From CANJXF01 sp043775015 (lineage in GTDB: Bacteria; Verrucomicrobiota; Verrucomicrobiia; Limisphaerales; CANJXF01), in the NCBI GenBank assembly GCA_043775015.1, contig JAYVSV010000029.1, positions 11,009 to 75,008 of the forward strand: a DNA stretch of 64,000 bases, written 5' to 3'. Shown piece after piece: positions 18,082 to 26,991 of this stretch; position 1 is the first letter of the stretch, and every line of letters starts with the position of its first letter. The translations under genes were made by a program, and so were the position numbers. Under the pieces are notes generated by a model. The model did no database searches. It was not told where the DNA came from and worked only from the letters and a program-made list of their open reading frames with translations.

Positions 18082-19152
18082 CTACGCCATTTGCAGGGAA
18101 GATTTCAGGAAAGGATAATCGGTGTAACCTTTGGCTCCGTCCGCATAGAACGTGGAAGAATCGTAATCGTTCAAGGGCGCGTTTCCTTTGAAACGTTCCG
18201 GCAAATCTGGATTGGAAATATACTGCTTTCCGAACGCAAACGCGTCGGCTTCGCCTGCGGCCAAAACTTGTTCGGCAGATGCTTTGCTGAATTTTTCATT
18301 GGCAACCCAGACTCCGCCAAACGCCGCCTTTAGTTGCGGACCGAGTCGCCCTTCTCCCAAAGATTCTCGCGCGCAGATAAACGCGATGCGGCGTTTACCA
18401 AGCTCGCTCGCCACATAACCGAAAGTTGCTGCCGCGTTGGCATCGCCCATGTCATGCGCGTCACCTCGTGGCACCAGATGCATCCCCACCCGACCCCTGC
18501 CCCAAACTGATACCACCGCGTCGGTCACTTCGAGCATCAGCCGGGCGCGATTCTCAACCGGTCCGCCGTATTGGTCGCTGCGGCGGTTCGTCTTGTCCTG
18601 CAAAAATTGATCCAGCAGATAACCATTCGCGCCGTGAATTTCCACGCCGTCGAAACCGGCGCGCATGGCATTCTCCGCTCCCTTCCGGTATTCCTCAATG
18701 ATGCCGGGAATCTCAGCCGTCTCCAAAGCTCGTGGCGTGACAAACTCTTTCTTTGGGCGAACCAGGCTCACATGTCCGGCGGCCGCAATCGCACTCGGAG
18801 CAACCGGCCATTGGCCATCGAGATAGATCGGGTCGGAAATACGTCCCACGTGCCAGAGTTGCAGCAGCATTCGCCCGCCCGCACAATGCACCGCCTCGGT
18901 GATCGCGCGCCACCCGTTGACTTGTGCCTCCGACCAGATGCCCGGCGTATTCGGGTAGCCCACGCCCATCGGCGAAATCGAAGTCGCCTCGCTAAAAATC
19001 AAACCCGCCGAGGCACGTTGGGTGTAGTACTCGGCCATCAGCGCATTCGGCACACGCCCTTCGCTGGAGCGACAACGTGTGAGCGGCGCCATGAAAATGC
19101 GATTCGGCAAATGCAGGTCACCGACGGTGATTGGGTCAAATAAGGTTGGCAT
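18082..19152 (-). CDS. Old Yellow Enzyme family alkene reductase (NemA-like)
   Basis: The 356-residue flavin-binding TIM barrel begins TLFDPITVGDLHLPNRIFMAPLTRCR, typical of NemA/OYE. Other marks are the FMN and substrate residues in LLQLWHVGRIS, the active-site region EIHGANGYLLDQFLQDKTN with the conserved His-Asn pair, and RTDxYGG-type sequence (RRSDQYGGPVENR). The enzymes reduce activated C=C bonds and nitro groups with NAD(P)H in the cytoplasm, often against electrophile stress. Length and motifs are complete. It stands alone, divergent from nothing close, with 109 bp to the kup stop. Confidence 0.92.
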   Translation of the reverse strand: MPTLFDPITVGDLHLPNRIFMAPLTRCRSSEGRVPNALMAEYYTQRASAGLIFSEATSISPMGVGYPNTPGIWSEAQVNGWRAITEAVHCAGGRMLLQLWHVGRISDPIYLDGQWPVAPSAIAAAGHVSLVRPKKEFVTPRALETAEIPGIIEEYRKGAENAMRAGFDGVEIHGANGYLLDQFLQDKTNRRSDQYGGPVENRARLMLEVTDAVVSVWGRGRVGMHLVPRGDAHDMGDANAAATFGYVASELGKRRIAFICARESLGEGRLGPQLKAAFGGVWVANEKFSKASAEQVLAAGEADAFAFGKQYISNPDLPERFKGNAPLNDYDSSTFYADGAKGYTDYPFLKSSLQMA

Positions 19153-19262
19153 AAATAAAATAATATTATTCCGTCTGCGCGCAACTTAGACGACGCGTAA
19201 AATGTGTCAAATACGGGCTGTGGTGATTTTCAGACGAACGGCTATCGGGTTGGTGAAACAAA

Positions 19263-21149
19263 TTAGAGTTCAACCTGCATACCCAATTCCACCACGCGGT
19301 TGGGAGGCAGTCTGAAAAACGACGCAGCACTCGAGGCATTTCTGGACATCACCGCGAAAAGACCTTCTCTCCAAAGCGCCATGCCACGAGCCGGGCCGGG
19401 AATAAGCGTTTCCTTGCTCAAGAAAAAGGTGATTTGTTCCGGCTTCATCTCCAAGCCATACTCAGCCGTTCGTTGCAACAACTTTGGAATATCTCGCTCT
19501 TCCATGAAGCCGTAGTGGCCTACCACTTTGTGAAACCCATCCTGCAGCGACTCCACTTCAATGCGCCTTTCCTCTTCCACATAAGGAATGTCGTGCGAGA
19601 CCACCGTCAAAAACACGACGCGTTCATGAAGAACTTTGTTGTGTTTCAAATTGTGCAACAGCGCGAGGGGTGTTGCGCCCAATCTCCCGGCTAAGAAGAT
19701 GGCGGTACCCTTCACGCGCGCGGGAGGATGTAATTTCAAGTTCTCCATGACAAACGGCAACGGGAGGGTCGAATCCCGCAAGCGTTCCGCCAGGATGCGA
19801 CGCCCGGATTTCCAGGTCGTGAGGAATGTAAAAATAACGAGACCAACAACCAGCGGGAACCACCCGCCGTGAAACACCTTCAAACCGTTGGCCGCCAGGA
19901 ACGCGCATTCCACGATCAGGAATGGAACGCACGTCAGCAACGCCCTCGGCCTTGCCCAATTCCAAAGGCGGCGTGCCGCGAAATAAAAGAGCAGCGTGGT
20001 GATCACCATGGTCATGCTCACAGCGATTCCATACGCCGCCGCCAAATTGCTGGATGAGCGGAATCCCACGACCAAGGCAATGCAGGCCAGCATCAACACC
20101 CAATTCAAATGTCCGATGTAAATCTGGCCTTTCTCCATGGATGAAGTGTGCTCGATTCTGAGACGTGGAAAGTAGCCGAGCTGGACCGCCTGCATGGTCA
20201 GGGAGAACGCGCCTGAAATCAAAGCCTGCGACGCGATGACGGCGGCACAAGCAGCCAATGCAACCAAAGGATAGAGCATCCAGGTTGGCGCGAGTTTGAA
20301 AAAGGGATTCGCTGCCGCAGACGGATCGACGAGCAGCAAAGCACCTTGTCCAAAGTAATTTAAAACCAGCGAGGGCAGGACCAGCCCAAACCAGGCGAGG
20401 CGAATCGATTTTTTTCCAAAATGTCCCATATCGGCGTAGAGCGCTTCAGCTCCAGTTGCCACGAGGAACACCGCACCGAGAACGAGAAATCCTTTTCCAC
20501 CATTTTCGGAGAGAAATCTAAGTCCATGCATCGGGTTCAAAGCCGAGAGCACGGGTGGGTAGCCGGCTATCCCTTTGATTCCGAGTGCGGCAATGACGAG
20601 GAACCAGACCAAGGTCACGATTCCAAAAACATTTCCAATTTTAGCCGAGCCAAATCGTTGGACGGAAAATAGTCCAATTAAAATACCAACGGTGATTGGT
20701 ATGATGTAAGGCTCGAAAAATGAAGTGGCGACGTTCAAGCCTTCTACCGCGCTCAAAACTGAAATCGCAGGTGTAATCATGCCATCACCGTAGAGGAGCG
20801 CGGTTCCAAAGATGCCCAGGAGAATCATGCATCTTCGAGTCCGGTTCATCGGAGTCGCGTTCTCAGGAAAAGCCAGGGAGAGCAACGCGAGGATACCGCC
20901 TTCGCCTTTGTTATCGGCGCGCAGAATCAATCCAAGATACTTGATCGACACAATCGTAATGAGAGACCAAACGATGAGCGACAGCACGCCAAGGATATTG
21001 TCTCTACTCGCTTCGATGCCATGCGCGCCGTGAAAACATTCCTTCAAAGCGTAAAGAGGGCTTGTGCCGATGTCTCCGTAAACCACCCCGAGCGCTCCAA
21101 GGCAAAGGATTAATAAAGGGCTGCGTCCGGCCGTTGCTTTCTGTGTCAT
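19263..21149 (-). CDS. kup: Low-affinity potassium transporter Kup
   Basis: The 628-residue membrane protein carries the Kup/HAK opening LGALGVVYGDIGTSPLYALKECF, then about 12 hydrophobic segments and a cytoplasmic tail of about 170 residues (from HPPARVKGTAIFLAG). Motifs GLILRADNKGEGGILALLSL and LLYGDGMITPAISVLSAVEGL are family signatures. It imports K+ with protons. The C-terminal tail, with LLHNLKHNKVLHERVVFLTV, is complete. The gene has its own upstream space next to the HD-domain gene on the same strand (49-bp gap), so the two may be co-transcribed. Confidence 0.96.
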   Translation of the reverse strand: MTQKATAGRSPLLILCLGALGVVYGDIGTSPLYALKECFHGAHGIEASRDNILGVLSLIVWSLITIVSIKYLGLILRADNKGEGGILALLSLAFPENATPMNRTRRCMILLGIFGTALLYGDGMITPAISVLSAVEGLNVATSFFEPYIIPITVGILIGLFSVQRFGSAKIGNVFGIVTLVWFLVIAALGIKGIAGYPPVLSALNPMHGLRFLSENGGKGFLVLGAVFLVATGAEALYADMGHFGKKSIRLAWFGLVLPSLVLNYFGQGALLLVDPSAAANPFFKLAPTWMLYPLVALAACAAVIASQALISGAFSLTMQAVQLGYFPRLRIEHTSSMEKGQIYIGHLNWVLMLACIALVVGFRSSSNLAAAYGIAVSMTMVITTLLFYFAARRLWNWARPRALLTCVPFLIVECAFLAANGLKVFHGGWFPLVVGLVIFTFLTTWKSGRRILAERLRDSTLPLPFVMENLKLHPPARVKGTAIFLAGRLGATPLALLHNLKHNKVLHERVVFLTVVSHDIPYVEEERRIEVESLQDGFHKVVGHYGFMEERDIPKLLQRTAEYGLEMKPEQITFFLSKETLIPGPARGMALWREGLFAVMSRNASSAASFFRLPPNRVVELGMQVEL

Positions 21150-21198
21150 AAAAACTTATTTGACCCGATCAAAATTGATCTGCGTCAGGCATGAAGAA

Positions 21199-22053
21199 TC
21201 AGGCTGGCTTTTCAAGCTGGCAGCGGAGACGGGAAATATTTTGATCAATGCGATCGATGTAATCATTTCCCCCGTCGGGATAGGGGTCATTCAGGAACCG
21301 ATGCACTCCTTGAAACTCGTTTTCAATTTTTTTGCGAACATATTTCTCCCAAAACAAAGGAGTTTTTTTAAGCAACTCTTCCGGGCTATGGAATAACTGG
21401 GCGGCGGGCCTTTTGCCGGGATCAAAACGCTCGGCTTCGGCAAATTCGGAATACAAGACCGGCAATTTCTCGACGTAATCTTTGGCCGCCATCTGCCCAA
21501 GCAAATCCGACGTGCCCAGGGCAAATCCGACGCGGCGCTCCACGTCGCTTTGAAATGGAATGGCGGACAAATCAAGATTTAGTCCCGTGCAACGAATCAT
21601 GTTTTGCACTGATTTAATTTCGAGTGGCGAAAATAATTTCTCTGCTAGAAGTTCTGCCGCGAAGCCAATGCTGCGATCGACATGAATCAAGGTGTACTTC
21701 GCACCGGTCCCTTCGTGATCGTCTCTCGTTTTAAGATAGCCGGTATCATGCAGCAAAATGGCGATGATCCCCAGCTCGAAAATGCGCTGAGTCAAAATGG
21801 GTTGCGGCTTGGCGAGTGACCAACCACGAAGCAGGCGCGCCATGCAAAGCGTTCCTTGCAAGGTGTGTTCCAGATCGTGATAGCAAGCGTCAATGGGTTG
21901 GTAATCGCGATAGTTACCAGTGAAACAAGCGTGCGCCCAATCAAAAACGTCCGGCACGAACGACTCGTTGCCATGAGGAAAAATGGTTTGATAAATGGTC
22001 TGAACCTCCTGTTGAACCAGGACGATTTGCTTTGTGTCTATCTCGACAGGCAT
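21199..22053 (-). CDS. HD-domain phosphohydrolase-like protein
   Basis: The protein of about 284 residues shows the HD metal pattern as DACYHDLEHTLQG (His-Asp), then IIAILLHDTGYLKTRDD (His-Asp) and, further on, a helix with a conserved Asp in GTSDLLGQMAAKDYVEKL. This is the class of HD proteins that includes (p)ppGpp and cyclic-di-GMP or nucleotide hydrolases; no sensory or GYP motif is present, so the substrate is open. The ATG at 22053 is preferred to a GTG at 22089. It precedes kup on the same strand. Confidence 0.75.
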   Translation of the reverse strand: MPVEIDTKQIVLVQQEVQTIYQTIFPHGNESFVPDVFDWAHACFTGNYRDYQPIDACYHDLEHTLQGTLCMARLLRGWSLAKPQPILTQRIFELGIIAILLHDTGYLKTRDDHEGTGAKYTLIHVDRSIGFAAELLAEKLFSPLEIKSVQNMIRCTGLNLDLSAIPFQSDVERRVGFALGTSDLLGQMAAKDYVEKLPVLYSEFAEAERFDPGKRPAAQLFHSPEELLKKTPLFWEKYVRKKIENEFQGVHRFLNDPYPDGGNDYIDRIDQNISRLRCQLEKPA

Positions 22054-22208
22054 CCCCTTTGAAGTTAAGCAATCCGTCCCAAATTGCACGCGTAATTTCT
22101 GGTCTGGTGGAAAACGTCTTTTGCGCGCTTGCGGCTATTTCGTTTACAAGCTGCATTGAATGTTTGGCATTTGTGAGTTACAGATTCCGCGCCTGAAGAA
22201 ATAAACTC

Positions 22209-24086
22209 ATGTCACGACACCCGATTCGCTCAGCTCAATCCGATCCTTCGATCAAATCAAAATCGCGCTCCACGTGGGAAATCGTCCGCCGCGTTTCTGT
22301 TTACATCAAGCCGTATAAATTGATGGCTTTGGGAACGATTTCATGTGCTTTGCTGTCGCTCGGTTTTTCCTTTGCCTACCCGAAACTCACGCAATTCGTC
22401 ATTGATGAAGCGATTGGGAAAAAGCAGATTTCAGCCTTAATGCCCGCCATGCTGGGATTGCTCGGCGCGTTTTTTCTGCGCGATTTGTTTAACAGCATTC
22501 GTATCCGCATCAACAATACATTTGAGCAAAATGTTATTTTCGACATGCGCCGTGAGGTTTATGCGCGCTTGCAACGGTTGCCGGTAAATTATTTTGACCA
22601 GCGCGCTTCCGGCGACCTGATGACGCGCGTCATCGAAGATGTGAACTCCGTTGAGCGCCTGCTGATCGATGGGACTGAACAAGGCACGGTCGCGGTAATA
22701 TCCATCATCGGCTTTCTCACGATGCTGTTTTTCATCAACCCAACGCTCACCTGGGTCGCGCTCAGTCCGTTACCGATTCTGGGAGGCGGCGCGCTTTGGT
22801 ACACCTTGACCGCGCATCGACGGTATCGCTCTCAACGCGAAGCTTCCAGTGCGATGAACTCATTGCTTATGGATAGTTTACAAGGGGTGCGCCAGATCAA
22901 ATCGTTCGCGCGTGAATCGCATGAAGATGCGCGGTTCGCCGATCGCGCGAATGATCTCCGCACCGGAACTCTCGGCGTGATGCGCGTCTGGGCTTTGTAT
23001 TCTCCAGCCATGAGTTTCGCCGCCGCGCTCGGCATGGGTTTGGTTTTGTGGGTCGGCGGCAGACACGTCATCGCCGGAACAATGACGCTCGGACAGCTCA
23101 TTGCCTTTCTGTTTTTGCTCGCGCTCTTTTACGATCCGATTCGAAGTTTGCACGGTCTCAATCAAATCCTCCAAGCCGCGCGCGCGGGTGGCGAGCGGGT
23201 GTTTGATATTCTCGATGCGCCGACCGAGCGAAACAGAGCGCTGCCGAAATTAGGTCGGCAGGATAATTTCGCAGCGACTGATTCTGCCGGATCGACGAGG
23301 GCAGCAATGTGGCATCCGCGCGGCGAAGTGGTTTATGAAAACGTCAGCTTCAGTTACGGCGAGAATAAATCGGTGCTGCGAAATATTTCCTTGCACGCGA
23401 AACCGGGCGAAATGATCGCGCTGGTCGGGCCAACCGGCGCCGGCAAATCGACTCTCGTTAATTTACTCCCGGAATTTTATCAGACGACTTCCGGCCAGAT
23501 CACCATCGACGGCAAGGATATTGCGGAAATTTCTCTGGAATCGTTGCGGGCGCAGATCAGCGTCGTTTCGCAGGAGGCGTTTCTTTTTAACGGAACAGTT
23601 CGCGAAAACATTCTCTACGGAAAGCTCGATGCCACCGATGACGAACTTTTCGCCGCAGCTCGCGCCGCCAATTGCCATGAGTTCATTACGCATCTGCCGA
23701 ACGGATACGATTCACGCGTCGGAGAACGGGGGGTGAAATTGAGTGTCGGCGAAAAACAGCGAGTCAGCATCGCGCGTGCGCTTCTTAAAAACTCGCCGAT
23801 TCTGATTTTGGATGAAGCCACCGCGAGCGTGGACACGGCAACAGAAAAATTAATCCAGGAAGCACTCGAACGATTGATGGCCAATCGTACGAGTTTCGTG
23901 ATCGCCCATCGTCTCAGCACAATTCGAAATGCCGACCAGATTCTCGTCATGCGTCACGGCGAAATCATCGAGCGCGGCCCGCACCAAATGTTGATTGAAC
24001 AAAACGGTCTTTACGCCAAGTTGGCGCGAATTCAAAATACTACCTTCATCGAGGAGGGCTTCGAGAAACTTTCCGCTGTGCCATGA
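22209..24086 (+). CDS. ABC exporter, permease-ATPase fusion (MsbA/MDR-like)
   Basis: The 625-residue half-transporter has six hydrophobic segments in the first 320 residues (SIIGFLTMLFFINPTLTWVAL and others) with the coupling region EDVNSVERLLIDGTEQG, followed by an ATPase with Walker A GPTGAGKST, Q-loop ISVVSQEAFLF, signature LSVGEKQRVSIARALL, Walker B PILILDEATAS and switch IAHRLST. It would act as a homodimer exporting a hydrophobic molecule, possibly lipid A core. A short non-conserved linker (about residues 340-375) precedes the ATPase. No partner gene for a specific substrate is near. Confidence 0.93.
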   Translation: MSRHPIRSAQSDPSIKSKSRSTWEIVRRVSVYIKPYKLMALGTISCALLSLGFSFAYPKLTQFVIDEAIGKKQISALMPAMLGLLGAFFLRDLFNSIRIRINNTFEQNVIFDMRREVYARLQRLPVNYFDQRASGDLMTRVIEDVNSVERLLIDGTEQGTVAVISIIGFLTMLFFINPTLTWVALSPLPILGGGALWYTLTAHRRYRSQREASSAMNSLLMDSLQGVRQIKSFARESHEDARFADRANDLRTGTLGVMRVWALYSPAMSFAAALGMGLVLWVGGRHVIAGTMTLGQLIAFLFLLALFYDPIRSLHGLNQILQAARAGGERVFDILDAPTERNRALPKLGRQDNFAATDSAGSTRAAMWHPRGEVVYENVSFSYGENKSVLRNISLHAKPGEMIALVGPTGAGKSTLVNLLPEFYQTTSGQITIDGKDIAEISLESLRAQISVVSQEAFLFNGTVRENILYGKLDATDDELFAAARAANCHEFITHLPNGYDSRVGERGVKLSVGEKQRVSIARALLKNSPILILDEATASVDTATEKLIQEALERLMANRTSFVIAHRLSTIRNADQILVMRHGEIIERGPHQMLIEQNGLYAKLARIQNTTFIEEGFEKLSAVP

Positions 24087-24203
24087 TTAATCTGGGAGCC
24101 GGATAAATTAACAGTGTTCATGGGTGTCGTGATGAATGAGGTCAGAAGCGGATTACTCATTTCTCCACTTGCCAAGGAAGAATCCGATTCTTAAGTTCCC
24201 TCC

Positions 24204-24599
24204 ATGGATTCGCAGTTAGCTCAATACATTCCAGTCCTGATTCTTGGCCTCGTCGCGCTGGCTTTTGCCGGTGGCACCCTGGTCATGTCCACGTTGATCG
24301 GAAAATGGGCGAACAAAAATCGTCGCGATACCAAAATTAAAAATACGCCGTACGAATGCGGCATGTTACCGGTCGGCGAAGGGAACACCCGTCTTTCGAT
24401 CAAGTTCTACCTCGTGGCCATGCTGTTTATTCTTTTTGATATTGAAGTCGTGTTTCTTTTCCCGTGGGCCGTGGTCTATCGCCAGATGCTCGTTGAAAAC
24501 GCGAACTTGATTTTTGGTTCCATGATTTCATTTTTGGGAATTCTGTTCGTCGGCTATATCTACGCTTTGAAGAAACGTGCGTTTGATTGGAAGAGTTGA
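24204..24599 (+). CDS. nuoA: NADH-quinone oxidoreductase subunit A
   Basis: The 131-residue protein has three transmembrane helices and the NuoA signature NTPYECGMLPVGEGNTRLSIKFYLVAM: the conserved Cys-containing loop followed by the second helix, then LFDIEVVFLFPWAVVY. NuoA forms part of the membrane arm near the quinone site of complex I. No other nuo gene is adjacent: the neighbours are an ABC exporter and superoxide dismutase. Either the complex I genes are split between loci or this is a second, stand-alone copy. Confidence 0.93.
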   Translation: MDSQLAQYIPVLILGLVALAFAGGTLVMSTLIGKWANKNRRDTKIKNTPYECGMLPVGEGNTRLSIKFYLVAMLFILFDIEVVFLFPWAVVYRQMLVENANLIFGSMISFLGILFVGYIYALKKRAFDWKS

Positions 24600-24699
24600 T
24601 TCGCCCCCGCGTGACGAATCACGCTCGCTCGAAAATTTAATTGAATTCCCGATGGCGTAAAAAACCGCCTTCTGCAAAATTCTAGCGCAGGAACAAATT

Positions 24700-25443
24700 A
24701 TGATTACACGACGCCAGGCCATCAAAAAAACCGCATTGCTCGGAGCCGCTGCCATTGCCGCTCGTTCGACGATCGAAATCGCCTCAGCCCAAAACGCCGC
24801 CGCTACAGCGAGCGCGACAGCCGTCATCGGCCCATTTCGTGTTCCGTCCCTGCCCTACGCTTTTGACGCGCTGGAACCGCACATCGACGCTCGCACGATG
24901 GAGATTCATCACGACAAACATCACGCGGCTTACGTGAATAACGTGAACAAAGCCCTCGCCGATTTTCCCGATCTTGCGAAGAAACCGGTTGAACAACTGC
25001 TCCAGAACCTTGAAGCCGTTCCCGAGAAAATCCGCGCGGTCGTTCGCAATAGTGGCGGCGGACACCTGAACCATTCTTTGTTCTGGTTGATGATGAAGAA
25101 AGACGGTGGCGGCGAACCGAAAGGCGAATTGGCCAAAGCCATTGATCAATCCTTCGGCAGCTTTGGGCAGTTCAAAGATAAATTCACCGAAGCGGCCACC
25201 AAACAATTTGGCAGCGGTTGGGCGTGGCTCACGCTGGGGAAAAACAAGGAGCTGCTCGTCGAAGGCGCGCCCAATCAGGACACGCCACTCTCCGCTGGAC
25301 GCATCCCGCTGCTCGGCCTTGATGTTTGGGAGCATGCTTATTATCTAAAATATCAAAACAAACGTCCGGACTATATCGTGGCATTTTATAGCGTGATCGA
25401 TTGGGATTTCGTTGCCGAACGTTTCCAAAAAGCACGAGTTTAG
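24700..25443 (+). CDS. Exported Fe/Mn superoxide dismutase
   Basis: The 247-residue protein starts MITRRQAIKKTALLGAAAIAA, a twin-arginine-like signal. The mature enzyme begins at about residue 48 with FRVPSLPYAFDALEPHI and has metal ligands in MEIHHDKHHAAYV (first His), GGHLNHSLFW (second His) and DVWEHAYYLKY (Asp and His). WAWLTLGKNKELLVEG is also typical. It removes superoxide in the periplasm. Sequence alone does not settle Fe versus Mn. It is a forward-strand gene 37 bp ahead of the sugar-isomerase-like gene, which carries a similar N-terminus. Confidence 0.93.
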   Translation: MITRRQAIKKTALLGAAAIAARSTIEIASAQNAAATASATAVIGPFRVPSLPYAFDALEPHIDARTMEIHHDKHHAAYVNNVNKALADFPDLAKKPVEQLLQNLEAVPEKIRAVVRNSGGGHLNHSLFWLMMKKDGGGEPKGELAKAIDQSFGSFGQFKDKFTEAATKQFGSGWAWLTLGKNKELLVEGAPNQDTPLSAGRIPLLGLDVWEHAYYLKYQNKRPDYIVAFYSVIDWDFVAERFQKARV

Positions 25444-25480
25444 CATGGTTTTTTGCGACGAAGGTTTTTAAAGTCGGGAC

Positions 25481-26368
25481 ATGAACCAAGCACTGACCCG
25501 ACGTTCCGCACTTCGCAAACTTGCCGGTAGCGCTGCTGTTATCACCGCCGCTTCCAGCATTTCACATCGTCTCACCGCCGCTGAAAATTCTTTGAGCGCG
25601 CCGTTCAAAGGGCGGATTAATCATTCCGTTTGCAAATGGTGTTACCCGAAGATTGAGCTGGAAGACCTCTGTAAATCTGCCAAAGAGATCGGTCTTAAAT
25701 CCATTGAGCTGCTCGACGTAAAGCATTTCGAGACGCTGAAAAAATACGACCTCACTTGCGCCATGGTTTCGGGCGTTCCGGGCGGAATCAGCAGCGGTCT
25801 CAACCGCATCGAAAATCACGACAAGATTCTTCGCTTCATCGAAGAGACTGCTCCGGCGGCAGCCAAGGCGGGCGCGCCAAACATCATTTGCTTTTCTGGA
25901 AACCGTGCGGGAATGGATGACGCGCAAGGTCTGGAAAATTGTGCGATTGGCTTGAAGCGGATTGCGCCGATTGCGGAAAAGCACAAGGTGACTATCTGCA
26001 TGGAGTTGTTAAACAGTCGCGTGAATCACAAAGATTACATGTGCGACAAATCAGCTTGGGGCGTGGAGCTCGTGAAGCGCGTCGGATCGGAACGGTTCAA
26101 ACTGCTTTACGATATTTACCACATGCAAATCATGGAAGGCGACATGATCGCAACGATCAAAAAGAATTACGAATCGTTCGGCCATTACCACACCGGCGGC
26201 GTTCCGGGACGGGCCGAAATCGACGACACTCAGGAAATTTTTTATCCCGCCGTGATGAAAGCGATTGTCGAAACCGGTTACAAAGGATTCGTCGCACAGG
26301 AATTCGTTCCCAAACGCGAAGATAAAATTGCCTCGCTGAAACAAGGGGTGAAGATTTGTGATGTGTAA
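25481..26368 (+). CDS. Xylose-isomerase-like TIM-barrel protein (hydroxypyruvate isomerase-like), exported
   Basis: The 295-residue protein has an N-terminal signal with a twin-arginine-like pattern (LTRRSALRKLAGSAAVI). The barrel starts HSVCKWCYPKIELEDLCKS and contains metal ligands in VTICMELLNSRVNHKDYMCDK (Glu), LLYDIYHMQIMEGD (Asp/His) and GYKGFVAQEFVPKRED (Glu). These match the AP-endonuclease-2 / hydroxypyruvate isomerase group. Many PVC bacteria have similar exported proteins acting on sugars. It is followed after 5 bp by the HELGH protein gene, so co-transcription is likely. Confidence 0.85.
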   Translation: MNQALTRRSALRKLAGSAAVITAASSISHRLTAAENSLSAPFKGRINHSVCKWCYPKIELEDLCKSAKEIGLKSIELLDVKHFETLKKYDLTCAMVSGVPGGISSGLNRIENHDKILRFIEETAPAAAKAGAPNIICFSGNRAGMDDAQGLENCAIGLKRIAPIAEKHKVTICMELLNSRVNHKDYMCDKSAWGVELVKRVGSERFKLLYDIYHMQIMEGDMIATIKKNYESFGHYHTGGVPGRAEIDDTQEIFYPAVMKAIVETGYKGFVAQEFVPKREDKIASLKQGVKICDV

Positions 26369-26373
26369 ATTAC

Positions 26374-26991
26374 ATGCACATAAGCTATAATCGCCGCACT
26401 GCTACAAAGGTTAAGAATGGCCGTGTGCAACGTAAGAACCGCCATTTGCCAACCGGGCTGCAAGGTTATGTAATTGACCGCGAATCGCCCGGGCGCGGCT
26501 TTCGTCATGTGTTGAGCAAGCGGGATTTGCAGGCATTCATTGACCTCATTCCCGATTGGGATCAACTCTCCCAGCGCTTGGAACGCATCGTTTTGGGGAG
26601 TGCCAATTCCTGCGACGGAGAATACGTTTTTTATCACCGTGAGGAGACGTCATCGATTTTCCTTAATGCGTGGCAAAAAGATTTATGGATGGAAATCGCA
26701 ACTGAATATTTCGATTCGCATAAAGAAATTTTTCACAGACTTGGGGTTTCGCATGAAACGTCAGATAAAGCGATTTTGTGCAGATTTACAGAAGCACAAG
26801 TCAGGGCTTTTATGTTGCTTCACGTTTTCATGCACGAACTCGGCCATCACCACGATCGGCTTCAGCAGAAACATCACGACGCGAAACGTGGCGAAGATTA
26901 CGCGGAACGATTCGCCAACAACAGATTCAATCAAATGCTTCCTGCTTACATTCGTGTCTTTGGTGACCCGCGTAGGCACAACGAAGTTTAA
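26374..26991 (+). CDS. Uncharacterised protein with an HExxH zinc-protease-like motif
   Basis: The 205-residue protein is not a family I recognise. It starts HISYNRRTATKVKNGRVQ and has no signal peptide. The C-terminal half has VFMHELGHHHDRLQQKHHD with an HExxH motif (HELGH), followed after about 17 residues by a Glu/Asp-rich helix (KRGEDYAERFANNRFNQML) that could supply a third ligand. This would fit a zincin-like metalloprotease, but no other catalytic landmark is visible. It lies 5 bp after the isomerase-like gene and abuts the convergent sulfatase stop. Activity is a hypothesis. Confidence 0.7.
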   Translation: MHISYNRRTATKVKNGRVQRKNRHLPTGLQGYVIDRESPGRGFRHVLSKRDLQAFIDLIPDWDQLSQRLERIVLGSANSCDGEYVFYHREETSSIFLNAWQKDLWMEIATEYFDSHKEIFHRLGVSHETSDKAILCRFTEAQVRAFMLLHVFMHELGHHHDRLQQKHHDAKRGEDYAERFANNRFNQMLPAYIRVFGDPRRHNEV

